Part shown: piece by piece, positions 8,457 through 16,957 of the stretch
Layout of the letters: every line of letters starts with the position of its first letter
How positions within the stretch are numbered: the stretch's first letter is position 1
Assembly (NCBI RefSeq): GCF_002162355.1
Contig: NZ_CP021434.1
Location: forward strand, 1,847,501-1,911,500
Source of the DNA: Tumebacillus avium
GTDB lineage: Bacteria; Bacillota; Bacilli; Tumebacillales; Tumebacillaceae
Reading direction: 5' to 3'
Length of the DNA: 64,000 nucleotides
Notes under the pieces: generated by a model
What the model was told of the DNA's origin: nothing
What the model saw: the letters and a program-made list of their open reading frames with translations, nothing else
Databases searched by the model: none
Program-made: the position numbers and the translations under genes

Positions 8457-9332
8457 ATGATGACGATGACTCAGACAGAAACCCTGACGCCTGCTGAAAA
8501 AGCGCACGTTCTGCTCGAAGCGTTACCATACATTCAGAAGTTTGCCGGAAAGATCGTCGTGATCAAATACGGCGGTTCCTCGATCGAGCCGGACAGCGGC
8601 GAGATCGACCCGGTGATCCTCGACATCATCTGGCTGAAGCAGGTCGGCCTGTATCCGGTCGTTGTGCACGGCGGGGGCAAAGCGATCAACCGGCTGTTGG
8701 AGCGGCTTGGGCATCAGGCGCAGTTTATCGACGGGCTGCGGGTGACCGATGAGCCGACGCTGGAAGCGGTGGAGATGGTGCTGGGCGGCCTCGTCAACCA
8801 GCAGCTCGTCGCGGCCTTTCACGCGGGCGGCTGCAAAGCGGTCGGGCTGACCGGCGTCGACGGCGGCCTGCTCGCCGCCCAGAAGATCACACATGAAAAA
8901 GGCGACTTGGGGCGCGTCGGCGAGGTGATGGCGGTCCATGCCGAGCCGATTCATGCGCTGCTGCAAAACGGCTTTTTGCCGGTGATCGCGCCGCTGGGCT
9001 GTGACGAGCAGGGCGCGCGCTACAACATCAACGCGGACAGCGCGGCAGGCGCGATTGCCGCGGCGCTGGGCGCGGAAAAGCTAATTTTGCTGACCGATGT
9101 GCCCGGCATTTTACAAGCGGGCGAACTGATCAACCAAGTGACGCCGGAGGAAGTGGATGCGCTGCTCGCCGACGGCACGATCCAAGGCGGCATGGTGCCA
9201 AAAGTCGAAGCCTGCCTTGCCGCCCTGCATGGCGGTGCGCAGCAAGTGCACATTTTGAACGGCAAAGAACCGCATGCGCTGCTCCTGGAGATCTTCACGG
9301 AGCGCGGCGTCGGCACGCTGGTACACCGTTAG
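8457..9332 (+). CDS. argB: acetylglutamate kinase
   Basis: 291 residues. It phosphorylates N-acetylglutamate. The amino-acid kinase fold is marked by VVIKYGGSSI near the N-terminus, VVVHGGGKAINRLLE, the substrate loop with DGLRVTDEPTLEAVEMVLGG, and NINADSAAGAIAAALGAEKLILLTDVPGI (here split by its own turns). Nothing suggests the long N-terminal helix of the arginine-inhibited hexameric form, although there is a ~20-residue N-terminal extension. It lies 12 bases after argJ with AAGGGGGAGC as ribosome site. Confidence 0.97.
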   Translation: MMTMTQTETLTPAEKAHVLLEALPYIQKFAGKIVVIKYGGSSIEPDSGEIDPVILDIIWLKQVGLYPVVVHGGGKAINRLLERLGHQAQFIDGLRVTDEPTLEAVEMVLGGLVNQQLVAAFHAGGCKAVGLTGVDGGLLAAQKITHEKGDLGRVGEVMAVHAEPIHALLQNGFLPVIAPLGCDEQGARYNINADSAAGAIAAALGAEKLILLTDVPGILQAGELINQVTPEEVDALLADGTIQGGMVPKVEACLAALHGGAQQVHILNGKEPHALLLEIFTERGVGTLVHR

Positions 9333-9350
9333 AAGAGGGGGATGACAGAG

Positions 9351-10514
9351 ATGACCAGCCTGATGAACAACTATGCCCGGCTGCCGGTCGCGTTTGCCAG
9401 AGGGGCAGGGAGCAAGCTGTGGGATACGGAGGGGCGCGAGTATCTTGACTTCACCAGCGGCATCGCCGTGACCAACCTCGGCCATGCCCATCCGAAAGTG
9501 ACGGCCGCCCTGCAGGAGCAGGCCGGGATGCTTTTGCACACGTCCAATCTGTATGAGATTCCCTTGCAGGAGCAGGTGGCGGGCAAACTCGCCGAGCTGT
9601 CGGGGCTGCCCAAAGCGTTTTTTTGCAACTCGGGGGCGGAGGCGAACGAAGCGGCGATCAAGTTGGCCCGCCGCTACAGCCAGTTAAAGCACGGGGCAGA
9701 GAAGTTTGAGATCCTCACCTTGCACGACTCGTTCCACGGACGGACGCTGGCGACGGTGACCGCGACGTGCAAGCCGAAGTTTCAGGAAGGATTTGCGCCG
9801 CTGATGCCGGGCTTTACGTATGTGGAAAAAGAGCTGGGCAAGATCGAAGCGGCGATTGGGGCGCACACCTGCGCCATTTTGGTGGAGCCGGTGCAAGGCG
9901 AAGGCGGCGTGCTGCCGCTGGGGGCGGAGTTCCTGCAGGGGCTGCGCGAGCTGTGTGACGCCAAAGGGATCTTGCTGCTGTTCGATGAGGTGCAGACGGG
10001 GATCGGACGCACGGGGCAGATGTTTGGTTTCCAATCCGCCGGGGTGCTGCCCGACATCATCACGCTGGCCAAAGGGCTTGGCAACGGCGTGCCGGTTGGC
10101 GCGATGCTGGCTAAGGAAGAGGTGGCTGCGGCGTTTACGCCGGGCACGCACGGGTCGACATTTGGCGGCAATCCGCTGGCGATGGCGGCCGCTCTGGCCG
10201 TGCTGACGGCGATTGAGGAGGAAGAGCTCTTGTCCCATGCTGTGCAGATGGGCGAGGAACTGCAGGGCCGTCTGCAGCGGCTGATAGAGAAGTATCCGTT
10301 CATCATCGGCGTGCGCGGACAAGGCTTGCTGCAAGGGCTCGTGTTCGACCGCCCGGTAGCGCCGCTGGTCAGCAAGTGCCTCGACCACGGCCTGCTGGTG
10401 CTGTCGGCCGGGGAGCACACCTTGCGCCTGCTGCCGCCGCTGATCGTCACGTCGGCCGAGCTGCATCTGGGGGTTACGTTGCTGGAGGAAGCAATAAAAG
10501 AAACTAGTGCCTGA
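9351..10514 (+). CDS. argD: acetylornithine aminotransferase
   Basis: 387 residues. This class III PLP aminotransferase turns N-acetylglutamate semialdehyde into N-acetylornithine. It shows FTSGIAVTNLGHAHP, the phosphate-binding FCNSGAEANEAAIKLAR, the cofactor-contacting Asp in LLLFDEVQTGIGRTG, and the Schiff-base Lys in ITLAKGLGNGVPVGA. An ATG at 9342 directly touches the Shine-Dalgarno AAGAGGGGG, which leaves no spacing. ATG 9351 has 9 bases and is chosen. Last gene of the arg cluster seen here; argF and carbamoyl-phosphate genes are not in the window. Confidence 0.95.
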   Translation: MTSLMNNYARLPVAFARGAGSKLWDTEGREYLDFTSGIAVTNLGHAHPKVTAALQEQAGMLLHTSNLYEIPLQEQVAGKLAELSGLPKAFFCNSGAEANEAAIKLARRYSQLKHGAEKFEILTLHDSFHGRTLATVTATCKPKFQEGFAPLMPGFTYVEKELGKIEAAIGAHTCAILVEPVQGEGGVLPLGAEFLQGLRELCDAKGILLLFDEVQTGIGRTGQMFGFQSAGVLPDIITLAKGLGNGVPVGAMLAKEEVAAAFTPGTHGSTFGGNPLAMAAALAVLTAIEEEELLSHAVQMGEELQGRLQRLIEKYPFIIGVRGQGLLQGLVFDRPVAPLVSKCLDHGLLVLSAGEHTLRLLPPLIVTSAELHLGVTLLEEAIKETSA

Positions 10515-10631
10515 GAGCGCTCGTTTTTTTATATAGTGGTGTCGTTCTGCAACAGGCATAATCGAATTTTCCCACTCATATACATGAAAAGTAGCAGCAA
10601 GCTCGGGTGATGTACAGAAAGGAGATGGGGT

Positions 10632-10802
10632 ATGGTACGCGCGGGCAATCTGTTTCTCATGTTCGCCACGTTGATCCTGATCAACCTCGTCTTGAGCGAC
10701 TTTGGTGTGTCCTGGTGGGTGCGCGTGTTGCTCGGCACGTTGATCTTTGCGCTGCTCAGTCCGTTCATCCGCATCCGCGACCGAAAACAAGAGCAAAAAT
10801 AA
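10632..10802 (+). CDS. small two-helix membrane protein
   Basis: 56 residues: short Arg-containing N-terminus, hydrophobic segment NLFLMFATLILINLVL, a turn with SDFGVSWW, second hydrophobic segment VLLGTLIFALLSPFI, then a basic/polar tail (RIRDRKQEQK). A strong ribosome site AAAGGAGAT lies 5-6 bases before ATG 10632, and codon use resembles the neighbours, so it is probably real. No family recognised. Confidence 0.6.
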   Translation: MVRAGNLFLMFATLILINLVLSDFGVSWWVRVLLGTLIFALLSPFIRIRDRKQEQK

Positions 10803-10887
10803 GCTGGACAAAATAGGCAGGCGCCGCCACCGATTTCCCTCCCGCGCCATAGGATAACGTATCACCAGCGGAAAGGGGGAAACAACG

Positions 10888-11007
10888 ATGTACGGAGTCT
10901 TTGGCGCATACACGCATTGGGCGGTTGTGTTTCTGATCATCTTCGTTCTGTTCTTCCTGTTCGTACCGGTGGGCGGTCAAGAAGGACACGGGCATCAAGG
11001 CTGCTAA
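10888..11007 (+). CDS. tiny membrane peptide, YjcZ-like
   Basis: 39 residues: MYGVFGAYTHW, then one hydrophobic helix (VVFLIIFVLFFLFV) and a Gly/His tail ending in Cys. The short G/Y-rich head followed by a single helix resembles the YjcZ-type sporulation peptides. The resemblance is of pattern, not strong identity. GAAAGGGGGA lies upstream of ATG 10888, and a terminator follows. Confidence 0.55.
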   Translation: MYGVFGAYTHWAVVFLIIFVLFFLFVPVGGQEGHGHQGC

Positions 11008-11032
11008 CCCGGCCACACATGTCCACAACAGG

Positions 11033-11070
11033 AAAAAGCCGTCAGCTCTTCGGAGTTGGCGGCTTTTTTG
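11033..11070 (+). terminator. terminator
   Basis: AAAAAGCCGTCAGCTC / GAGTTGGCGGCTTTTTT hairpin after the small peptide gene. Confidence 0.85.
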
Positions 11071-11105
11071 TCATCGGATATACATAATTCCCAGCGATAA
11101 CGGTC

Positions 11106-11134
11106 TTGTCTCAGCGTGGGTTGTACTTTATGTT
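11106..11134 (+). promoter_or_regulatory. probable promoter of ctaA
   Basis: TTGTCT (11106-11111), 17 bases, TATGTT (11129-11134). Both boxes match four of six consensus bases. The start codon is 42 bases further on. Confidence 0.4.
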
Positions 11135-11175
11135 AAGAAGAGAGTTTCTGTTTCGCAGAAAGAGGGATTCCTTCA

Positions 11176-12096
11176 ATGAGTACGAAAAGTACGCAATGGC
11201 TGAAAGTGTTAGCCTATGTCGCGACGATCATCATGTTTTTGGTCATGATCGCAGGGTCATTGGTAACGAAAACGGAGTCGGGCATGGGATGCGGCAACAC
11301 ATGGCCGCTGTGCAACGGCAAGTGGGTGCCGGAATACACGATCTCGTCGATGATCGAATACATGCACCGCATGATCACCGGTGTGGCAGGCGTTGTGGTG
11401 CTGTTGTTCTCGCTCCTCGCCTGGTGGAAAAACAAAGGCAACAAGGAAGTCCGCAATCTCGCCCTGTTCGGCATTTTCTTCATCATGGTTGAATCGGCGC
11501 TTGGCGCTGCTGCTGTCATCAAACCGCAGTCGTCGCCGGTGCTGGCGCTGCACTTCGGGTTCTCCTTGCTGGCGTTTACCGGCGTGCTGCTGCTGACGAT
11601 CTGCATTTTGCAGCAGAACCGTTCGCAGAGCCTGATCCAGACGGCCGTGTCGAACGGCTACCGGCTGTACGCGTGGTTCGTCGCGCTGTTTGCTTACGGA
11701 GTGGTCTACCTCGGCGCCTATGTCCGCCACACCGGCGCGAGCGTGGCTTGCCCGAGCTGGCCATTGTGCCAGGAAGGCGTGCTGATCCCGGAGCTGCAGG
11801 GTCTGGTCGCCGTGCATTTTGTGCACCGCCTCGGGGCGCTGACCTTGTTCATTTTGGTGACGATCCTGTTTGTTTTGACGCTCAAGCGCTACAAGAACAC
11901 GCGCCGCGATCTGTATGTCGCAAGCATTCTGGTGTTTGTGCTGATCACAGCTCAAGTGATCTCCGGCGGATTCGTGGTGCTCAAGCAGCTGCATCTGTAT
12001 GCGACCTTGACCCACTCGGCGATCATTACCTGTCTGTTCGGGACGCTGTGTTATCTCTGTGTGCAGACGCTGAAAAAGCCGCGTAAAAACGCGTAA
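11176..12096 (+). CDS. ctaA: heme A synthase
   Basis: 306 residues, polytopic, about eight transmembrane helices as in Bacillus CtaA. It oxidises the C8 methyl of heme O to heme A for aa3/caa3 oxidases. The key residues are visible: Glu61 and His64 in IEYMHR, His in LALHFGF, His in FVHRLGA and His in LTHSA. There are two Cys pairs, in GCGNTWPLC (Cys39, Cys46) and ACPSWPLC. No ctaB or oxidase genes lie nearby, so it is a single-gene unit, with a terminator downstream. Confidence 0.95.
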   Translation: MSTKSTQWLKVLAYVATIIMFLVMIAGSLVTKTESGMGCGNTWPLCNGKWVPEYTISSMIEYMHRMITGVAGVVVLLFSLLAWWKNKGNKEVRNLALFGIFFIMVESALGAAAVIKPQSSPVLALHFGFSLLAFTGVLLLTICILQQNRSQSLIQTAVSNGYRLYAWFVALFAYGVVYLGAYVRHTGASVACPSWPLCQEGVLIPELQGLVAVHFVHRLGALTLFILVTILFVLTLKRYKNTRRDLYVASILVFVLITAQVISGGFVVLKQLHLYATLTHSAIITCLFGTLCYLCVQTLKKPRKNA

Positions 12097-12127
12097 AAGA
12101 GGCTGTCTTGTGACAGCTTCTTTTTTT
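12097..12127 (+). terminator. terminator after ctaA
   Basis: AAGAGGCTGTC / GACAGCTTCTT hairpin with loop TTGT and a run of T's, starting at the stop codon. Confidence 0.85.
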
Positions 12128-12185
12128 ATGAAGGAAGTATTGAGTTGCTGTTGAAATTGTTTCTCAGGAAGAAGGAGGGAGAACT

Positions 12186-13163
12186 TTGCTGGATAACTTG
12201 CAAGCGAATGGCCTGATCGTGACGGAGCCGAACGGCGCCCGCCGCCGCCCGACTCCGACGGAGATGGTGAACATGCTGGCCGAGACGATCGGCGAGACGG
12301 CGATGAAGTCGGAGAAAGTCTGGGCGAAGCACAGCCAGCTGGAAAATGTCGCGATCTATGTCGATTATGACAACGTTTACTGGACGCTGAAGAACAGCTA
12401 TCTCCACGACCCGGATGACAAGAACTTAGAGAAAAACTTGTTCACCCAGCTGTGGAACACGTACGACCGCGACAATGTGCGCGTGTTTAAGGCGTTTGGC
12501 GACTTCGAGCAGATCGCCTGCGACATGACATCGCTGCAGAAAAAGCGCATTCAGCTGCGCCACGTCTACGCCAACGGCAAGAAAGACGAACACCGCAAAA
12601 ACGCGTCCGACATCGAGCTTTGCCTCGACGCGATCGAAACGACGTACACCGACCCGAACATCTCCTGCTACGTGTTTGTCACGGCGGACAGCGACATGAT
12701 CCCGATCATGAGCCGCTTGATGTACAAGGGGAAACATGTCGAATTGTACTATGTGCCAAGCGCCGCTTCCAAACATTACGACATCACCTCCTATGCGCAC
12801 CGCGCGGTCGACCTGCTGGAGTTCCTGAACATTCAAGTCAAGGAATACAACATCGAAGACTACATCATCGGCGCGTTGGAGTTTATCGAGAACTGGGAGC
12901 GCAAATTCCAGGAGAACCCGGAAGTGTTCCTCGGCCGTTCCTGGCTGTTCATGAAGCTGCGCGAAGTGCTGGCGATCCCGGAGAGCGCGTGCAGCCAATT
13001 GTTAGAGTTTTTGGAAACCAACGAGTATATCCTGCTCGACAACAAGAAATACTATGACAAGATCAAAGACGAACACACGATGAAAAAGAGCTACCGTCTC
13101 GCCAAAAAAGGCATTCAGTGCCTCAAAGAGTCGAACAAGGAATCGGCGGCTGCGAAGCAATAA
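12186..13163 (+). CDS. NYN domain (PIN-like) protein
   Basis: 325 residues. The middle carries an NYN/PIN-type nuclease fold. Acidic residues sit at the usual places: Asp60 and Asp62 in VAIYVDYDNV, the SDIELCLDA stretch, and VTADSDMIPIM. These would form the metal site of a nuclease acting on RNA. The first ~45 residues and the last ~100, which include a winged-helix-like FMKLREVLAIPESACSQLLEFL stretch, lie outside the fold and may bind nucleic acid. TTG start at 12186, placed by AAGGAGGG five bases upstream. No partner gene; target unknown. Confidence 0.8.
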   Translation: MLDNLQANGLIVTEPNGARRRPTPTEMVNMLAETIGETAMKSEKVWAKHSQLENVAIYVDYDNVYWTLKNSYLHDPDDKNLEKNLFTQLWNTYDRDNVRVFKAFGDFEQIACDMTSLQKKRIQLRHVYANGKKDEHRKNASDIELCLDAIETTYTDPNISCYVFVTADSDMIPIMSRLMYKGKHVELYYVPSAASKHYDITSYAHRAVDLLEFLNIQVKEYNIEDYIIGALEFIENWERKFQENPEVFLGRSWLFMKLREVLAIPESACSQLLEFLETNEYILLDNKKYYDKIKDEHTMKKSYRLAKKGIQCLKESNKESAAAKQ

Positions 13164-13196
13164 GCGCGTTTTCATGAAGTTTTTGTCGAAATGCGT

Positions 13197-13225
13197 TTGA
13201 CAAATTTCTCACTCCACTGTAATAT
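13197..13225 (+). promoter_or_regulatory. promoter of the orphan small RNA
   Basis: Perfect -35 TTGACA (13197-13202), 17 bases, and TAATAT (13220-13225), with a second AT-rich TATATA beside it. No coding sequence with a ribosome site follows before the terminator at 13304-13337. Confidence 0.6.
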
Positions 13226-13230
13226 ATAGA

Positions 13231-13337
13231 CATAGCAATGAGTTATCTGCTACAACATCGATTCGCTATGTGTCTATACGCTAAATATGATTCGCTATTA
13301 TCAAAGACAGGAGCCAGATGGCTCCTGTCTTTTTTTG
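13231..13337 (+). ncRNA. putative small non-coding RNA
   Basis: A consensus promoter and a strong terminator bracket about 107 bases with no credible gene. The segment can fold: TAGACATAGC (13227-13236) pairs with GCTATG(TG)TCTA (13264-13275) around a 27-base loop. GATTCGCTAT occurs twice (13260-13269, 13289-13298). The ATG at 13238 has no ribosome site and its frame runs through the terminator. No known RNA family is recognised. Existence is inferred from the signals; expression is untested. Confidence 0.45.
13304..13337 (+). terminator. terminator of the putative small RNA
   Basis: AGACAGGAGCC / GGCTCCTGTCT hairpin, loop AGAT, followed by a run of T's. Perfect 11-base stem. Confidence 0.88.
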
Positions 13338-13458
13338 TCTACTCTTGTCTGTCAGAATTAGTAAGAATTAGTCTAATAGTCCCACGCCGCTCATAGGCTT
13401 ATCTATGGTAAAATATACAAAACTAGTAGATTCGCAATGAGGGTTGGGAGAGTTGCAG

Positions 13459-14718
13459 ATGAAACGATTTTGGGTGAGTCTGATCGCCGCCTTGTCGCTG
13501 GTTGTGCCAGGCGGGATGTTTACGGAGCGAGCGGAAGCGGTTGGGATGGCGATGGGCGCGGTGCAAACGCCGTCTGTGGTGCTGGACGGGTATCACCTGC
13601 CGATCGATCCGCAGCCAATTTTATATAAAGATCGTGTGATGGTGCCGTTTCGGCCGCTGGCCGAAGCGCTGGGCATCAAGGTGGAATGGGAGCCGAAGAC
13701 CTCGACGGTCATCGCCGAGAGCGGCGGCAAGGAACTGCGCATGCAGATTGGCAACAAGACCGCTTGGGTAGGCGGCAAGGCTGTCCAATTGGATGTGGCG
13801 CCGTTTATCACAGAAGGACGCAGCTTGATTCCGCTGCGCTTTTTCAGCGAGCACGCCGGAGCGCAAGTCAGCTGGAACGACAAAACGCAGACGGTGAGCA
13901 TGGAGTCGCAAGAGCGGGATTTGCATACGATGGTGTTTTACGGCTTGGGTTCGTACGGGCAGAAGGAGTATCTGCCGTACTTTGACGAGGCCTCTTTTAC
14001 ATGGAGCAGACTGGATGCTAATGGAGTGCTGGTCACCGATGAGAGCGAATACCAGTGGCCGGCAGCAGGCGCGGAGGAGCTCATGCAGGAAGTGCAGACG
14101 GCGGGCGTCGACACGTCGCTGATGGTCTTTTCGGTCAATGAGCAGGGCGAGCTGACCAAGCTGCTGAACGATGTCGCGTTGCAGCAGCGCTTTGCGAACG
14201 ACCTGGCTGCTTTGCTGGTGCAAAAGGGCATCGGGGGCGCGTATCTCGACTTTGAAGCGCTGGCCCCGACCGGATCGAAAGACATCGCCACCGTGCGGGC
14301 GCAGTATGCGGCGTTTGTGAAGCGGGTCGCCGATGTGCTGCACAGCAAAGGCAAGCAGCTGACCGTTGTCGTGTCACCGCTGGAGCACGGCTGGTACCGT
14401 GGCTATGACTACAAGGCGCTGGCGGCGTCGGCCGATGCGCTGTTTATCATGGCATACTCCTATGTTGAAGACAAGCTCCCGCAGCCGGTCGATAAGATCG
14501 ATGATGACATTCGCGCGGCGGTGGCAGCGGTCGGCCCGGAGAAGCTGATCCTCGGGATCAACGCTTACAGCGAGACTGCGCAAGGGGTGCAGGAGAAGAT
14601 CGGCCTGGCGAAGCGGTACAATCTGCATGGCGTGGGCTTCTGGATCTTGCGCGTGTTTGACGACCCGTTTATGGATGCGATCGATGCGAAGCTGCTGCTC
14701 CGTCCGGAGCTGAACTAA
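13459..14718 (+). CDS. exported protein: copper-amine-oxidase N-terminal-like (stalk) domain + GH18 hydrolase domain
   Basis: 419 residues. Signal peptide (MKRFWVSLIAALSLVVPGG). Residues ~35-150 form the stalk domain, with paired VMVPFRPLAEALG and SLIPLRFFSEHAGA repeats. This domain often anchors or spaces surface proteins. Residues ~155-419 are a glycoside hydrolase family 18 barrel like that of spore cortex and peptidoglycan enzymes. The catalytic strand reads YLDFEA, keeping the final Asp-x-Glu pair, with the later barrel strand FIMAYSY. It probably cleaves a cell-wall or spore glycan. ATG 13459 has GGGAGAG upstream and is preferred over in-frame 13444. Confidence 0.85.
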   Translation: MKRFWVSLIAALSLVVPGGMFTERAEAVGMAMGAVQTPSVVLDGYHLPIDPQPILYKDRVMVPFRPLAEALGIKVEWEPKTSTVIAESGGKELRMQIGNKTAWVGGKAVQLDVAPFITEGRSLIPLRFFSEHAGAQVSWNDKTQTVSMESQERDLHTMVFYGLGSYGQKEYLPYFDEASFTWSRLDANGVLVTDESEYQWPAAGAEELMQEVQTAGVDTSLMVFSVNEQGELTKLLNDVALQQRFANDLAALLVQKGIGGAYLDFEALAPTGSKDIATVRAQYAAFVKRVADVLHSKGKQLTVVVSPLEHGWYRGYDYKALAASADALFIMAYSYVEDKLPQPVDKIDDDIRAAVAAVGPEKLILGINAYSETAQGVQEKIGLAKRYNLHGVGFWILRVFDDPFMDAIDAKLLLRPELN

Positions 14719-14759
14719 AAAAGGCAGACCCGGCTATGGTGCAGGGTCTGCCTTTTTTA
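14716..14759. terminator. terminator between convergent genes
   Basis: AAAAAAGGCAGACCC / GGGTCTGCCTTTTTT hairpin. It overlaps the stop codons of both flanking genes and can act on both strands. Confidence 0.88.
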
Positions 14760-15080
14760 TGCAATTTCATAGCCGAGCGCTTCGATGATCGAGACGGTGG
14801 CGCGGTGCGCGAAGTAAAACAAAGTCTTGGAAACGATGCCGACGACGACAAACTCATTTTCCTCGTGGTCGATCATCTGCCAGAGGGCAAAAGCGCGTTG
14901 GTTGTAAGAATACCGGCAGTGAATGATGTAGTCTTGTTCATTAGAAGTGAGCAGCCGGGCTCGCAATCGAATCTGGTCCAGCTCGAATTCGATGTTTTCG
15001 AGACGAAAACGATGATCGACATGGTTGACGGGCAAGATTTTCGATTCGACGAAATTAAGAGTATCGCGGAGCGTTTTCAT
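14757..15080 (-). CDS. hypothetical protein
   Basis: 107 residues, no signal peptide or transmembrane helix, rich in charged and aromatic residues (for example DYIIHCRYSYNQRAFALWQMIDH is part of a single conserved-looking core). No family recognised. The stop codon lies inside the bidirectional terminator. The ribosome site (GGCGGTG about ten bases before ATG 15080) is modest. Alternative ATGs are not better. Confidence 0.6.
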   Translation of the reverse strand: MKTLRDTLNFVESKILPVNHVDHRFRLENIEFELDQIRLRARLLTSNEQDYIIHCRYSYNQRAFALWQMIDHEENEFVVVGIVSKTLFYFAHRATVSIIEALGYEIA

Positions 15081-15228
15081 GTCAGATTCACCGCCGTCAT
15101 TGATATCGTTAATGATAGGTATAATCTATTGTAGCAGAATCTCGTGATGTACGGTATGGGTATGCCAGTCAGTTTTTGCGAACATCCTAACGTTGATCTT
15201 GGCAATGGGAAAGGATGGTTCGACAGAA

Positions 15229-16902
15229 ATGGTGACAGGTGAGGTTCAGCAAAGCATACAAGCGGCAACGATGCCAACCATGCAGATTATGACGGTTGCC
15301 GATACTTTTGTCAAACAACTGGAAGCGTGGGGCGTGGAGCGCATCTACGGCGTGATGGGCGATACGTTTTTGGACTTTTTGGATGCGGTAGAGCGCTCTT
15401 CGATTCAGTTTGTCGCCGTCAAGCATGAAGGGACGGCAGCGTTTATGGCCTCGGCGGAGGCGAAATTGACCGGCAAGCTCGGCGTCTGCATCGCGACATC
15501 GGGGCCGGGGATGGCGAACCTGCTGAACGGGCTTGGCGACGCCTATCAGGACAAGGTGCCGGTGCTGGCGATCACGGGGCAGGTGCCGACGAAAAAGATC
15601 GGGACGGACACCAAGCAGTATCTGGACCAGCAGGTGTTCATCGAGCCGCTGGCGGCGTATTCGGCGCTGCTCTCCGCGCCGGACGCGACGGTGGAGCTGG
15701 TGACGAAAGCGATGCACACAGCAATGGAGTGGGGCGCGGTGACACATCTGTCGGTGCCCAAAGACCTGTGGAGCCAGCAGCAGACCAACGCGGTGCGCAA
15801 GCCGCCGCAGTTGGTCAAAGGCGTGGTGCAGTTCAACCCGCAGGATGTCGAGCAGGCGGTGGCGATCATGAAGACCGCCCAGCAGCCGGTCGTCGTTGCC
15901 GGGATCGGGGCGCGGGAAGCTGCCGGGGATGTGGTGCGGCTCTGTGCAGCGTGGGGCGCCGGGCTGATCCTGTCGTTGGGAGCGAAAGGGATGATCGAGG
16001 AGAGTTTCCCGCAACTGCTCGGCGGCATCGGCAAAGGAGGCAGTCCGCAGGCGTCGCAGCTGTTGAAAAAAGCGGACGTGGTGCTGCTCGCCGGGGACAC
16101 GTGGTGGCCGGAAGGGTATGTGCCGGAGACAGCCAGACTGATTCAGATCGACTATGCGGCGGCGAACATCGGGACGCGCTTTTCGGTGGAGCTCGGGCTG
16201 GTCGGCGCGACCGGGCAGGTGCTGCCGGAGCTGGCCAAGCGGATGGCCGGGCATGAGCAAAATGAGCAATGGCTGACCTATGTCGGGCAGCAGCGGTCGA
16301 AGTGGTATGCGCAAGTGGAGAAAGAAGCGACAACCGAAGGGACGCCGGTGCATCCGGCCAGGCTGGTGCGGGCGCTGCAGAACACGGTGGCAAACGATGC
16401 GGTGCTGTGTGTAGATACCGGGGATCATACGGTGTGGTTCAGCCGGATCTTCGCCGGCAGCGGGGAGCAGAAGACGCTGTTTTCCGGGACGTGGCGTTCG
16501 ATGGGATTTGGGCTGCCGGCGGCGATGGCCGCTCAACTGATCCAGCCGGAGCGGCAAGTGGTGGCGCTGGTCGGGGACGGGTGTCTCGGCATGACGCTGG
16601 CCGACCTGTCGACGGCGGCGCGCTACAACCTGCCCCTCACCGTGGTCGTGGTCAACAATGGCAACCTGCAGATGGAGACCGACCGCCAGAAAGTCGGCCA
16701 GCATACGACGCTGGGATCGGACCTGACCAACCCCGATTTTGTCAAAGTCGCCGAAGCGTGCGGCTTGGCCGGTTTCCGAGTTACCGATTCCGCCGAGCTC
16801 GACCAAACGCTGGAGCAAGCCTTCGCCCTCCCCGGCCCGGTCTTGGTCGATGTCAGCACCCTTCCGCTGACGTTCCCCAACACGTCGCCGCAGGAGGGGT
16901 AG
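15229..16902 (+). CDS. thiamine-diphosphate enzyme, pyruvate oxidase-like (YdaP/PoxB type)
   Basis: About 557 residues with the three-domain layout of the acetolactate synthase/pyruvate oxidase group. The N-terminal ThDP domain has the catalytic Glu in AVKHEGTAAFMA and a Gly-rich TSGPGMANLLNGLGDAY. The middle domain is followed by a C-terminal ThDP motif GDGCLGMTLADLSTAARY...NNG. It resembles the quinone- or oxygen-linked pyruvate oxidases more than anabolic acetolactate synthase. No ilv genes lie nearby, which fits. The frame opens with TTG at 15193. AAAGGA lies 12 bases before ATG 15229, so that start is used, with low certainty; ATG 15271 is also possible. Confidence 0.82.
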   Translation: MVTGEVQQSIQAATMPTMQIMTVADTFVKQLEAWGVERIYGVMGDTFLDFLDAVERSSIQFVAVKHEGTAAFMASAEAKLTGKLGVCIATSGPGMANLLNGLGDAYQDKVPVLAITGQVPTKKIGTDTKQYLDQQVFIEPLAAYSALLSAPDATVELVTKAMHTAMEWGAVTHLSVPKDLWSQQQTNAVRKPPQLVKGVVQFNPQDVEQAVAIMKTAQQPVVVAGIGAREAAGDVVRLCAAWGAGLILSLGAKGMIEESFPQLLGGIGKGGSPQASQLLKKADVVLLAGDTWWPEGYVPETARLIQIDYAAANIGTRFSVELGLVGATGQVLPELAKRMAGHEQNEQWLTYVGQQRSKWYAQVEKEATTEGTPVHPARLVRALQNTVANDAVLCVDTGDHTVWFSRIFAGSGEQKTLFSGTWRSMGFGLPAAMAAQLIQPERQVVALVGDGCLGMTLADLSTAARYNLPLTVVVVNNGNLQMETDRQKVGQHTTLGSDLTNPDFVKVAEACGLAGFRVTDSAELDQTLEQAFALPGPVLVDVSTLPLTFPNTSPQEG

Positions 16903-16919
16903 TAGCAGGCAGAATAGTA

Positions 16920-16957
16920 AAACGCCCTTTCTTGTCTAAGAAAGGGCGTTGTTTTTT
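16920..16957. terminator. bidirectional terminator
   Basis: AACGCCCTTTCTT / AAGAAAGGGCGTT hairpin with T's on the right and A's on the left. It lies between convergent genes, and the MFS stop codon sits in the loop region. Confidence 0.88.

Noticed and set aside
13238..13394. Small open frame starting at ATG 13238 inside the putative small RNA
   Set aside because: No ribosome site, it passes through the terminator, and the translation has no features.
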